Origin: Monocercomonoides exilis
Taxonomy: Eukaryota; Preaxostyla; Oxymonadida; Polymastigidae
Direction: 5' to 3'
Assembly: GCA_001643675.2 (NCBI GenBank)
Contig: LSRY02000002.1
Span: 1,529,501 to 1,593,500 of the forward strand
DNA length: 64,000 nt
The position numbers were made by a program, and so were the translations under genes. The first letter of the stretch is position 1. Each line of letters opens with the position of its first letter. Below, one piece after another: positions 45,201 through 56,435 of the stretch. A model generated the notes under the pieces. It searched no databases, had not been told where the DNA came from, and saw only the letters and a list, made by a program, of their open reading frames with translations.

Positions 45201-48200
45201 CATATGAGAAGAACATAGTTCATTGTCTTGAGGCCTTTGGAAACGTCTCCTTCTCCCCCTTCAGCTTCAACGAACGGAAATGACGATAAATTGCCCAAGC
45301 TGAGCTCTGATGTCATTTCCAGTTTTTGTGGTGAAGAAGAAGACGGATAGGCAATCTTCGCACTCAATACAGTCGAATCAGTCGAAGATGGAAGCACATT
45401 CAAAGGAACAAGCACAGAAAGATGCGCTTCATTATAAAATTGAGGAGAGCTAAGTGGAATGGTGACATTTTCTACAACCCCTGAAGTGTTCGTAACAATC
45501 ACAAGTGACAGGCCACAAGGAAGAAGCAGCTCACCTTTGATATTCAGAGAAAGCGAGGAATTGACTATTAGAGGCTCAATGCTGTTGAGAGAAGGGATGA
45601 AGTTACAGGAAGGCAACTCAGCTGCGATGCCATACAGCCTGCAACCATTGTTCTGAATCCACAATGAATCAGAAGGAGAATAAGTGCTCTTAACAGAAGA
45701 TCGAACAGAAGAGAGTGAGGATGAAGAAGAAGATTGAGAAGACGAGAATGATAAAAATGAGCGAGCGAATGAAGACAAACGAGATTTGACAAGCTTTTGA
45801 GCATGAGAATTACTTGGTGTTTCTGAAATGGTTGTTGACATGCTTACAACGTTGATCAAATGAGAAGAGTTATCTCCTTCGCAGATGATGTTTCTTCTCA
45901 GCGAAGGGAAATCTGTTATCTTTGGTCCATTTTCAGCAAAAGTCACATCTCTTATTCTGACAGAAGATGAAGTCACAGCAAGAGCACCAGAAGCAGAGTT
46001 CGCAAATGTCGTGTTGAGAAGAAAAGCGGTGCAATGCGAGAAATGAATAAATGATTGAGACCAACTACAGATCGATGTATCAGAATCAGAAGGATCAGCA
46101 TTCTGATGTGAGTTCGAAATCTGTTGATTTCGTGAAACTGAGTCAGAGTCTCCAACAAACTTTGCATTGCTTGCTTTTGATTCACGTGACATATATTGAG
46201 CAGCATCAAACACACAATCTACGAGTGTTACATTGTAACATTTCCTCAGAAGAATTGCTCCTTTACTTTCATTTAATGCAGATGCAGTACCTCCAACATC
46301 ATCATTTGATTGCCCCACAGCAGCAGATATATTGTTTATATAAAGCGTATGAAACAACACAGTATTTGATTGCATAAGAGAAGCGATTCTATTCACTTGG
46401 ATTCCACTTATAGTCACACGCTTCAGCATTATCTGCCCTCCTTCGCTTCCAATAAGTGCTTCTCCGCCAATTGGCGATATGCTTCCATAATTCGTTGAAT
46501 GCTTTTGAATTGCCTTTCTAATTGCATTACTTCCTTTGCTCAGCAACTGTGATAACTCATTTGATTCGCTCTTCAACTCCACATTCAGCATTTGCATCTG
46601 CCCTTTTAAAGTATAAAGGAAATAGCTGTGACTCGCAACTGCTCCTTCGCTAAATGCAAACTGAAGACTCTTCAGCTTAACAGTTGATTCTGTTTCAATC
46701 ATCCCTTTTGCTTGAGACATTGGCTCAATGTTGTCAGAAACGGAAATGTAACCAATTTCGCTTGATGTGTCTTGATTGTTTGAAGAATCCATTTTTGCAT
46801 GTTTTCCAAAGCTACTGACAGAACTATTCAAATCAATTGGCAAACTCTCGTGCTGCACTGTCATATCCGACAGTTTCAGTTCCTCGCCCAACACAACAAT
46901 ATCTCTGATAAGAATGGTCGATGTTCCGTTCCCATCAAAATGCACTAAACTTTCTCCCATCGTTGCACAGGGAAGCCCCGTTCTACCGCAGAGCGTTCCA
47001 TCTTTTCCAGTAAACGACGACGCAATCACACTCTGCCATTTAAAAGTCATGAACAGCCCCAGGATGTCTTCTTCCATTGAATCGGCTCCAATCTCATCTG
47101 ATCGCTCGCTTCCAATTATCGAGTTGTCATAGTCATATTCAAGTGGATGGAAAGTGATAGTAATCATGCTGCTGCTCAACTGATCGCTAAATGAATGACA
47201 CATTATATACATATCACGACCTACTGATGCATTGTTCATAGAAAAAGAAACGTCATTCAGTGAAAAAGCTGTTTCCACCAAAGAATTGTAGCTGTTTTGA
47301 ACCTGAGCGGTACTATCAGTTGGCTGCAATGCATTGAGGATATTCAGAAATAATCCACCACCAAATCCGCATCGATCCGATGAGGCAGCATTTTCAGTAG
47401 AACAACAACAGTTCAAAAAAGACACGTTTTCCACATGCAGCTGCGATGACTCTGTAAAATTCAAAGCAAAAGCACCTCCACGAGGTGAGGAAGAAGAAGC
47501 GCACGAGGAGAAGGAAGCATTTCGTAGTTGACATACAAAGTCCGTTGAATCTTCACCCGAAGCTAACGAAAATGAAGACGTCGAAGTTGACGACAAATAA
47601 GAAGACGACGATGATGACGATGAAGCTGATATCAACACAGATGGTGCTTCTGACTTTCCTTCGATTTGCTCAAATTGGCAGTTCTCCAAAACAACGTTGA
47701 TACAACTGCCTTCACATAAATCATTTCCATGCAGTATATGAGAAGATAAACCCGTTTTTTGCAATGAGATGATTGATCCGTCCATAAAGAAAGAACGAAC
47801 AAGACAATTTTGCATGCTGAAGCTTCCAGCAGAAACGAGCGCAAGCGATTTTTGAAGAGAATTCTCATTAGAAATCTCATTCGAAGCACGTGAAGTAGCA
47901 ATTGAACCTTCTTCAATCGCAATGGTAACATTTTCCAGTGTAATTGAGCCAACACTGTTTTGCGCATCTGAAGTGATACAAAATAAAGACAACGATTCCG
48001 AAGGACCCGATGAAGCAGTCGCCGCTGCATTCGGATGAAAAGTAACCTGGTCCACATGCAAATCGCCAGACGTTACCGAAAACAAGGAAGACTCACCGAG
48101 TGACTGCGGCTTCACTTTGCACTGCTCGCGACTCTCGCCTTTCACAACGATGCTCCTGTTTCCAACAGAAATCGTCTCGTTCTCTGTGAAGCTGTCTTCC

Positions 48201-50415
48201 ATCAGCCGCAGCGTGGATGTGGTGTTGGCTTGGCTGGTCTCAAAAGCAAAGTGGATGGAGTCGCACGGATTCAGCTTTGATGCCCCGCACATCACAGTCG
48301 TGCCGTGTGTGTTGACGTTCTCCTGCACCCATTTCTTGTCGATGTGGTCACTAAAACAGTCGCTCATCTTCTCGTTTTTGTATAAGTAATGTACGAAGTC
48401 TGTGTTATTCGTCGAGGCAGACTCGGTAAAGAGGTTCTGATTGCCGAGGATATTACCGCTGTCCGCGATTATAACTCCAACGCCCAATGAAGACATGACG
48501 CAATTGATGAACACACACCGCCTGAAGATTGCTCTGTCTAAAGGAACTCGCGACGGAGCACTAATCTCAAAGAGCACTGCACCAAACTCCATCAACAGAC
48601 CTGGGCAGTCGATGAAGACGATATCGTCTAAGATATAATCATATTGCGCTGCTCATTAATGAGTGATTTATTTTTTAAATGATCATTTAAAATATTAGAT
48701 TATGAAATAAAGATGAAATAAATAAATAAATAAATAAATAAAAATGTTTTATAAAAGAAATTAATTCACAAAAACATCTCTAAAATTAAAAAAAATTTTT
48801 CTAAAAAGAATATGCTTGCCTCATCAATTCACTCAAAAAGCATTGTGGGAAAATAAAAATCATTTTGTTGCATACATTCATCAAGAGCAACATTGTTCAT
48901 TCCCAGTGCAGATCCGTAATATCCTGTATCGCATTCAGTGAAAACACAATGCCGTACGCTCGTTGAACGGGCAACCTGATCGATCCAAATGCCCCCTCCA
49001 ACTTCTGTTTCTGCATAGTCTTCGATGAAGTTGCACTCTGAAACAGACACACTCCTCACACATATTAAGGCAATCGCTCCACCAGACTGCTGCGCCCAGC
49101 AGTCGCTGAAATTGCAGCGCGTGGCTGAAAAATCCACTGACGAATGGTCTAAAGCGCACTGGTCGAACTGGCTTGGACGCGCATATATCGCCCCACCGCA
49201 GCAGCTGGCTTGGTTAATTGAACAATAAGAGGAAGGGTCTGTCGAACAGGAAACAAACTCGTCGTCTGTGAATGACACAGAAACAGCAAATTCTTCGTGG
49301 TTCGATAAAACAGACTCTGCTTTGTTATCGGAAAACGCATTTTTATCGGATAGCTCATTTTGAGAATCCTTCACAGCAACTCGATTGGAATGCGAATCGG
49401 GAATCTTTATATGTATTTCAGGAGGAGGACGGACCCGATAGTGAACAGAAACATGAGTGGTTGAGTTTCCTTCTTTGATAGGCTGGCGATCTTCTCGATG
49501 GAATCTATGAGATTGCGACAGTGTGCATATCGGCGCAGATGAAGACTGACTTTTCTCGCTTTTGCTTTGTTGAGGGCATTTATAATCGGGAGATTTAAAA
49601 TAATGAATTTTTCCCCGAGTGCAATATAAATAGGAATTATTCGATGAGGTAAAAATTCGGCATTGATTATCGAGTCCGTGAGTAACTCCACCTTCAAAAG
49701 CTGATTCACATTTTAAAAAAATGTTGCTTTGAATTGTGAGTTTGTTAATAACAGATCCATGTGAAAAAAATACAGAAGATGAATCGATTGTCATATTTTT
49801 AAATGTGCACGATCGAATTAGAGATTGTGTCCCTGTCCCATCAGCTGTAAAGACAGATCTTAACTTAAATGAAGAAAACGAAGATTGCTCAAGATAAAAT
49901 GAACCAATATTATCTTTAAAGGAAGTGATGGTAGATACGTATGGAATGGCATTTTGAGAGTTTTGAAATGATATGTTACTGCATTTTACTGAGCCTCCTG
50001 AGCTTATGAAGGTTGGAGGCATGCGCTCTGGCATGACGTGTGAACAACCTTTAATTATAAGAAATGAATCGTTTGAAATGGAAGTGTATGTGTAATTGTG
50101 CAAAAGTAATATCTCCAGTTTCACAAGCTCCAGCGAGGAATTAACTAAAATAAAAGTCGAGTGATCGGAATGTGAAAAGGGAGTAAGAAGTGTGGTGGCA
50201 TGTTCGATATTGTGAGCATGTGAGTTTTGCATGAATTTATTTCCTATGCCGCAACATTTGTTATAATATTTGTTATGCAGAACCTCTTCCGATTTTGATC
50301 TTTGCATGGCGGCTCTATCAACGTAAAGGGCTTTTCCAGCCTTTTTACGTTCAGAAATGTGATGAAGAGGTTCTGTACATAACGATACAGAAAAGATCAA
50401 CAAGTAAACAATCAT
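41813..50415 (-). CDS. Giant beta-helix transmembrane protein with proline-rich cytosolic tail, 2784 aa
   Basis: Exon 1 50415-48876 and exon 2 48627-41813 join in frame through a 248-bp intron with a GTATGC donor. The start gives a signal peptide (MIVYLLIFSVSLCTE). The ectodomain (~1640 aa) is Cys- and Asn-rich with parallel beta-helix (polymorphic outer membrane protein-like) signatures: CCGGAIYARPS, QQSGGAIALICVRSVSVSEC, GGGIWIDQ, RGGAFALNFTESSQLHVENV. One transmembrane helix lies near residue 1660 (LLICGTICGFVVVATVTIVL). The ~1100-residue tail has Ser-Glu repeats, His-Ser repeats and proline runs (PPPPPPPPPPYIQQQQ near 2340; SLPPPPPPQSPPF). The splice is supported because exon 1 lacks a membrane anchor and exon 2 lacks a signal peptide. 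Likely a surface receptor or adhesin; the tail could bind profilin, SH3 or WW partners, which is inference. Confidence 0.75.
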
Positions 50416-50515
50416 AACGCGCAAATGATTTTACTTGCCCAATTCTGATCTTAGCCAAAATAATTCAATCACTCAAGCAATTTGTATTTTTCGCTTTTTT
50501 GAAGAATAGCAAGAT
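50416..50515. promoter_or_regulatory. 100-bp divergent promoter interval
   Basis: Two divergent start codons (beta-helix protein on the minus strand, TRF4-like protein on the plus strand) are exactly 100 bp apart. The interval must hold both promoters or a shared one. No motif is recognised. Confidence 0.5.
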
Positions 50516-53500
50516 ATGAATTCTCATGAAAAGCTAGATTTACATTCTGCTCATGCACTTTGTCAACCGTATCCAAAGCATTATCGGGCTCCACTTTCTC
50601 CTCTCTTTTTTCTCAATAGACACTTCTTTTTTCATTTTCTTTCGTTGCAAGAAACATTTAAGCCAACATTTTCAACCCCTGATTTCTTAGACCATTCATT
50701 TCAAAATGATTTTGATAGAGAATTTTCGATTTATGCTTGGGTGAAAAGTCCAAATGGAGTTTATGATTATTTGGATCCTTTTGAGCTTTCAAAGAAAGAA
50801 AACAAAACTCTTCCATTGAGCCAGTGTCAAAAGCGTAAATTATGCGTTAAAAAGGAGCAAGATTTGTGGAATCCCCTATATTTTTCTCCAAAATGGAGAA
50901 AACAACTTTTTCTGGATAATCATGGAATAATGACGGAATCTCCTTTATTTAATACACAACAATCGCGGATATTTGAATATAGTGATGACAAATTACTTTA
51001 TTCTTTGCGTAAATTGCTTTACTCCCCTTCCATTAGAAACGAGCTTCTATCAATTGAAGTTAACAATTACTTTCGAGCAATGTCACTTACTCAAGCAGAA
51101 TGTCTTGCTAGATTTACATTAATACATTGGATTTGGGATTGTATCATTGAAGCAGATAAAACAATCAATGAAAAGCCATTGAACAGTTCTTGTCTGCAAC
51201 AAAAAAAGTGCCTTTTTGTTGTTGGATCATTTTCATCATTTTTATCCATTCCTACAAGCTGCATCCATCTTGTAATTTGTACATACGAGCAAACAGAGTA
51301 CATATTATGCTGCCAGCGTGCAATCAGATCACTTTTTGAGTTGTGGTATGGAACTGGCTTTCACAATGAAATGAAGGAGCTTGGGCAGAAATATCAGGAA
51401 ACAAGAGAGAAGACACGAAGTTCTCTGTATCTTGCGCGGCGCAGAAGAAGCGGCCTGTACCAGTTCGGAGCTGGGCTGGAGAAGTTTGGTGCAAATGAAG
51501 GCGAAGGCGAGGGCGAAGGGATGCTGTCGCAGAAGAGCACGCTGATGAGGCTGCCGTCGCACTACTTGCACTGGACGAGGTATGTCGACAGCTCTGTTGG
51601 AATGGGCATGGTGGCAGTGCGCTCGCAGCAGGCACGCATCTGCCCTGTCTGCCATTCGGTGCTGTTCCACTTCAGATGCCCTTGCGGATACAAGGACGAA
51701 AGCACCGAGCAAACAGAAGAATTAAAAGCAGATGGGGAAAATGCAAATCAACAGATTTCTACTTCTTCTGTTATTAATACGGATACTTCATCTGCTTCTG
51801 CTTCTGCTTCCTTTTCTTCTTCTACAAGTAATAATAATACAAATTCAAATACAAATCCCAATCCTTCTCCCACCCCGTCCTTCATCCACGACAACATTTT
51901 AGATCTCCCCAAACTCATATCCCTCCCTCTCTCTTCTTCTCTTCAGGCGCTTCTGGACTTCTGCCAGCCACTCATTCAGTCAACATTCGTGCTTCGGCCT
52001 CCAGGTTCTGCGTCCAATCCAACCGTGGCTGATCTTGTTCTCCTGTCAGACGAGCGCAAAGTGGGGTATTTGGGAACAGATGCTGTGCTGTTTGCGAAGG
52101 GAAGAGCGATTCAGCCACCATCACGTGACAAGGAAAAGGAAGGGAAAGAACAAAAAGAGGATGGGGGAAACGGAGAGGAGAATGGAAAGAAAGAGGCGAA
52201 AGCAGAAATGGAAGGGGGAGGAGAAGGAGGAGAAGGCGAAAAAGAGGAAGCTGCTAAAACGATAGAAGTAGAGGAAGATTCTTATCCATATTTGATGAAT
52301 CCATCAGTTGGGATTCCGAAGGACTTAAGAAAAAATGCTTCCACGTCAAACCATGCATCAACAGCTCAAACACTTCAACAGCCCATTTCACAGTCAATGA
52401 CATCAACATCAACATCATCATCTTTATCATCATCATCTTCTTCCTCTTCTTCTTCTACCTTATCTTCTTCACTTCCTACGTCCTCTTCCCTAACACCTCA
52501 GTCATTTCGCACAGTCATTTCAGAGCTGACTTCTGTTCCATACAGCTTCCCATCTTCTCCTTCTGCTGTTCCTCAAAGCGACGCTGACACTTTTCTGTTG
52601 CAGCTGCGCTCTTCTCTCATGTCTCCTCTGGTTGCTTCTGTCGATTATGTTCCATGCGCTCAATCTGTCTCTGCTTCATCTTCATCATCATACACATCAT
52701 CGTCTTCTTCTTCTCCTCCTCCTTCTCCTTCTCCCCCTTCTTCTTCCATCTTCTCCTCCTCCTTCTCCCGCATCACCATCTCCGACGTCGCCAGAACGGG
52801 GCTCCAAGCTGATGTCTCCTTCGGCGACGTCGCCTCTGTTCTCCGTACCGACTACCTCCGCTGCCTGCTCGTCGTGTTTCCACAGCTGCAGCCCCTCTTC
52901 GTGTGCATCAAGAGCATCCTGAGAGTGAGATCACTCGACAACCCCCACAAGGGCGGACTCGGCTCCTTCACCATCGCGCTGATGATTGTCTCTCACTTCC
53001 AGCAGTTTCGGAGAAACTTCAGAGTTTCTCCGAAGCGTATTTGCTTGGGGAAGCTGCTGTTAACGTTCTTTCAGCTGTATGGTGAAAGCGATGATTTGCC
53101 AGAGCCAGTTGATCCGATAAAAGAGCGGGCGATGAGGAGGAAGCGGAAGCTGGAGGCGATGAGGAGGCTGGGAAGAGCAAGAGACAGAGAGCAGGGCAAT
53201 GAGGAGAGCATGGAAAGAGGAGTAAAGGAGAAAGAGAAAGAGAAAGAAAAGAATGCTGATGATGTATCCAATAATAAATCATCTCTGCCAACTCTTCCGC
53301 GATTCTCTGCGAGCCGGTATGCGCTTTCAGTGAGAGGCGATGGGAAGTATCTGAAACTGGAGGAATTGAAAGAGAGCAATCCACTTCTACTAAAGAGAGA
53401 AAAAGAAGGGAAAAACTTGGGAAAAACCGAGGACTTAGAAAGTGGTGAGTTTTCGAATGTGCTTGTAGTGGAGAATCCGATTGACTGCACAAACAACACA

Positions 53501-55948
53501 GCAGCGTCGTGCACTCGATATAAGCAGATTAGAGAAGTCTTTTTGGAGTGCTACCGCCTGCTGAGCATGAAAGAAGGGTGGAGAAACAGAGAAGAAAAAG
53601 CAGCAGCCGAAGAAGCTGCAGCGACTGAAAGAAAAAAGGTGAAAAGAAGCTCTTCATCTGCTTCTGCTTCTGCTTCTGCTTCTGCTTCATCAGCATCTTC
53701 ATCAGATTCTGTTCCTATGCCGCTCAGCACTGCTCAAACCACATCCACTTTCTCTTCTTCTCCATCTACTCCATCTACTCCATCTTCTCCATCTTTTTCA
53801 TCTTCTCTGTCTTCTTCCTCTCCAAACATGTTTCCCTTGCCTCTTTCCCAGTCAACTCTTCTCGACTACGACCTGCTTCTGAAGCAGCGTCTGATGAAAG
53901 GCGGGGCAGATGTGGATGCAGAAGTGCTGATGCAGAAGAGAGTGGGAGAAAGACTGAGGCGGATGAAGGAGAGGTTCAACGAGATGATGCACCGCAAGGC
54001 TGCTGAACACACACAGGAGAGCTCGGCTGAGAGTGCACCAGCTGCAGAGGAGGATGTGCTTGCTCCTTCATCCCCACCACCTCTTCTTTCTGTAACTGCT
54101 TCTTCTTCCTCTCCTTCTTCCTCTCCTTCTCTTTCACCTTCTTCTCCTTCTCCAGAGACTTTCTTCTGTCAAACCGGCCGACTTCAGATCCCCACGCTCC
54201 TGGGGCGTGTCCTCTTCTGCGACGAGACGCTGTATGAGTTCCGCACAAAGCTCAACCAGTTCCTGTCGTCTTCAGTCTACTTCACCGACCCGCGGGAGAT
54301 GATGAACTTAGACAGAACACTCCGCTCCCCATCGAATCTGATGCCCCATGCGTCTCTTGTCTCTCCTCTGCTCGATGCGCTCGGCAGCGGACGCTTCAGC
54401 CGGATGTCGATGACGCCTTCACTCTTTGCACAGGTACCCCCGCCGCGCACTAACTCCACAGTCACTTCTGTCACCACTGCTACGAATGCTACTGTGGGGA
54501 CGTCGTATTCCACGTCTTCTGCTGCTTCCTCTGTGTCGTCGTATACCTCTGCCTTGCCCTCTGCCTTCACCTCTGCCTCTGCCTCTGCGATGTCATCTGC
54601 TTTTCCTTCGTATTCTTCCTCTCAGAATAACAATATCCATGCACTGGCACATACTCCGTCGCCTGCCCCTGGACAAGGAGCAGCCACTCCCACTCTGCAG
54701 CAGACATACTCTCCATCACCGATGCCTCCACTTTACATGACATCAGTCTCTTCTCCTTCACCTTCAATTCCTCAGATGATCTCGTCTTCGTCTGCGTCTT
54801 CTTCTTCTTCGTCTGTTTCGTCTCCTTCTTCTTTCTCTCCTTCTTCTTCGTCGTCGTCGTCATCATCTTCTTCTTCTTCTTCAGTTCTTTCTCCTCCAAC
54901 TCTTTCTTTGTCTTCTACTTCATCCACTTTGTTTCCTGGCACTTCTTCTGATTCTTCTCAGTCCAAACACAATCAAAAGCCCAACAAGACACAAAACACA
55001 GGAATCAACGGAGTAAATGGAAGCAATGGAATGCTTCGCACTCAGAATGCTGTAGACAGCAATGGAGATCGCAACACGTTTTCTGTTCTGGGCAGCATGA
55101 ATGGAGGAGGATTCGGCAGAGAATCACAAATGCTGCTTCCAGTTGTCCCTCCTCCTTCTGCTGTTGGTTCTTCTTCTTCTAACAATGCTTCTTCTTCTTC
55201 TTCTGCTTCATCATCATCCTCCTCATCTGCCTCAGCCTCTCGTTTTGCTTCTTCTGCTGCGCAATCATCTTCTCCAGCGCTTTCTTCTCAAATGTATCAT
55301 TCTCCTCCACACAGCTCTTCTCCTTCTTATTATTCATCTCATCCTCAGCCTTCTTCATCAAATGCTTCCTCTTCTCTCTCTGCTTCTTCCAATTCTGGTT
55401 CGAATTCTCGTCTTCCTTCTTCTCTTTCCCCGTCTCCCCGCACACTTCAGTTACAGCCTCAATCACCAGAAGTATTCTCATCCTATTCTTCTTCTCAGTC
55501 ATCATCCTCCTCCTCCTCCTCTTCTTCTTCTTCTTCAGTTGCTTCTCAGATATATAGCTCTCCCACATACTCCTCCTCTGACCAATCTTCTCGCTCAGCC
55601 CAGTCAATCCAAGGAAGCTATATGACTCAAACAGGTATGACTTATACAACACAACAGCCACGCTATTATCACCCTACTTCTTCTGTTACTATTTCTATGC
55701 CTGTTTCTTCTTCTTCCTCCTCTTCTTCCTCTTCCTCTTCCTCTGCTTCTGCTTCTTCTGCTTCTGTGAATGCCTCAGCTCCGAAGATTCAGCTCAATGT
55801 GCAGCAGATGGGGCAGCAGTTTCAGTACATGCCAGCCAAAATACAGTTCGTTACTCAACAGCAGCTGCAACAGATACAACAAATGCAACAACAACAGCAG
55901 CAACAGCAACAACAGCAGCAACATCTACATCAACAGCATCATCAATGA
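50516..55948 (+). CDS. TRF4/PAPD5-like non-canonical poly(A) polymerase homologue, catalytic DxD lost, 1810 aa
   Basis: A single exon. The nucleotidyltransferase pattern of TRF4/5-type RNA-tailing enzymes is clear: FVVGSFSSFLSIPTSCIHLV (~234-253) matches the family's GSFxTGLxLPxSDIDLVV. The central region (RTGLQADVSFGDVASVLRTD, then FPQLQPLFVCIKSILRVRSL, HKGGLGSFTIALMIVSHF; ~760-830) and distal part (FSNVLVVENPIDCTNNTAAS, YKQIREVFLECYRLL) also match. Both metal-binding aspartates of DxD are Cys249 and His251; the third Asp (~766) is kept. Between the two halves lie ~500 residues with a small zinc-knuckle-like motif CPVCHSVLFHFRCPCG (~375), Ser and Lys/Glu tracts. The last ~800 residues are Ser-rich and end in a Gln/His run. 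As annotated it should not catalyse tailing and may act as an RNA-binding or complex-forming pseudoenzyme. Confidence 0.8.
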   Translation: MNSHEKLDLHSAHALCQPYPKHYRAPLSPLFFLNRHFFFHFLSLQETFKPTFSTPDFLDHSFQNDFDREFSIYAWVKSPNGVYDYLDPFELSKKENKTLPLSQCQKRKLCVKKEQDLWNPLYFSPKWRKQLFLDNHGIMTESPLFNTQQSRIFEYSDDKLLYSLRKLLYSPSIRNELLSIEVNNYFRAMSLTQAECLARFTLIHWIWDCIIEADKTINEKPLNSSCLQQKKCLFVVGSFSSFLSIPTSCIHLVICTYEQTEYILCCQRAIRSLFELWYGTGFHNEMKELGQKYQETREKTRSSLYLARRRRSGLYQFGAGLEKFGANEGEGEGEGMLSQKSTLMRLPSHYLHWTRYVDSSVGMGMVAVRSQQARICPVCHSVLFHFRCPCGYKDESTEQTEELKADGENANQQISTSSVINTDTSSASASASFSSSTSNNNTNSNTNPNPSPTPSFIHDNILDLPKLISLPLSSSLQALLDFCQPLIQSTFVLRPPGSASNPTVADLVLLSDERKVGYLGTDAVLFAKGRAIQPPSRDKEKEGKEQKEDGGNGEENGKKEAKAEMEGGGEGGEGEKEEAAKTIEVEEDSYPYLMNPSVGIPKDLRKNASTSNHASTAQTLQQPISQSMTSTSTSSSLSSSSSSSSSSTLSSSLPTSSSLTPQSFRTVISELTSVPYSFPSSPSAVPQSDADTFLLQLRSSLMSPLVASVDYVPCAQSVSASSSSSYTSSSSSSPPPSPSPPSSSIFSSSFSRITISDVARTGLQADVSFGDVASVLRTDYLRCLLVVFPQLQPLFVCIKSILRVRSLDNPHKGGLGSFTIALMIVSHFQQFRRNFRVSPKRICLGKLLLTFFQLYGESDDLPEPVDPIKERAMRRKRKLEAMRRLGRARDREQGNEESMERGVKEKEKEKEKNADDVSNNKSSLPTLPRFSASRYALSVRGDGKYLKLEELKESNPLLLKREKEGKNLGKTEDLESGEFSNVLVVENPIDCTNNTAASCTRYKQIREVFLECYRLLSMKEGWRNREEKAAAEEAAATERKKVKRSSSSASASASASASSASSSDSVPMPLSTAQTTSTFSSSPSTPSTPSSPSFSSSLSSSSPNMFPLPLSQSTLLDYDLLLKQRLMKGGADVDAEVLMQKRVGERLRRMKERFNEMMHRKAAEHTQESSAESAPAAEEDVLAPSSPPPLLSVTASSSSPSSSPSLSPSSPSPETFFCQTGRLQIPTLLGRVLFCDETLYEFRTKLNQFLSSSVYFTDPREMMNLDRTLRSPSNLMPHASLVSPLLDALGSGRFSRMSMTPSLFAQVPPPRTNSTVTSVTTATNATVGTSYSTSSAASSVSSYTSALPSAFTSASASAMSSAFPSYSSSQNNNIHALAHTPSPAPGQGAATPTLQQTYSPSPMPPLYMTSVSSPSPSIPQMISSSSASSSSSSVSSPSSFSPSSSSSSSSSSSSSSVLSPPTLSLSSTSSTLFPGTSSDSSQSKHNQKPNKTQNTGINGVNGSNGMLRTQNAVDSNGDRNTFSVLGSMNGGGFGRESQMLLPVVPPPSAVGSSSSNNASSSSSASSSSSSSASASRFASSAAQSSSPALSSQMYHSPPHSSSPSYYSSHPQPSSSNASSSLSASSNSGSNSRLPSSLSPSPRTLQLQPQSPEVFSSYSSSQSSSSSSSSSSSSSVASQIYSSPTYSSSDQSSRSAQSIQGSYMTQTGMTYTTQQPRYYHPTSSVTISMPVSSSSSSSSSSSSSASASSASVNASAPKIQLNVQQMGQQFQYMPAKIQFVTQQQLQQIQQMQQQQQQQQQQQQHLHQQHHQ

Positions 55949-56435
55949 AAGTTACAAGTTTTTTTTAAAAAAAATATGAAGAAAAGGTGAAGTTGTGAAT
56001 GTTTTGATGAAATATCTTATGTGAGCTGATATTGAGCATTTATTTTTTAATAATAATAAAACTGTGCTTGATTCGCTATTTGTGAATATATTTTGTATAT
56101 TTGTCATCTTGTTTTCTTTTTGTGGTTATACCATAGTGTTTCATGCTTATTTCTTCTTTATGTTTGTAAATCATGTTATTTTTTCCATTTTCCAAAAAAT
56201 CTGAAAAGATTAAAATTAAATTGCGTTATTCAAAATTTATTGCCTTGGTGTTTTCAAAAAATAATTTCTTTAAATAAAATTATTTTGGATATTTTTTGAA
56301 TGAAATGATTTTATTTTATAAAATTAAAAGAAATTTAAGAAATGAAATGTTTTCAATGCAATTTCACTCAAAATACTTTAGCCAATCAAATTAACATTTC
56401 GTTTCTATTTCTTTATTCATTTATATTTCTTTCAC
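55949..56435. other. Convergent AT-rich intergenic region
   Basis: This lies between the 3' ends of convergent genes. AATAAA at 56055-56060 is a likely poly(A) signal for the plus-strand gene. Nothing else is supported. Confidence 0.45.

Noticed and set aside
48601-48875. Two separate beta-helix genes instead of one spliced gene
   Set aside because: The left part lacks a signal peptide and the right part lacks an anchor; a GTATGC donor and TATATCTTAG acceptor join them in phase.
55389-55403. GGTTCGAATTC resembling a tRNA T-arm
   Set aside because: It lies inside the Ser-rich coding tail of the TRF4-like gene, with no acceptor stem or other tRNA arms around it.
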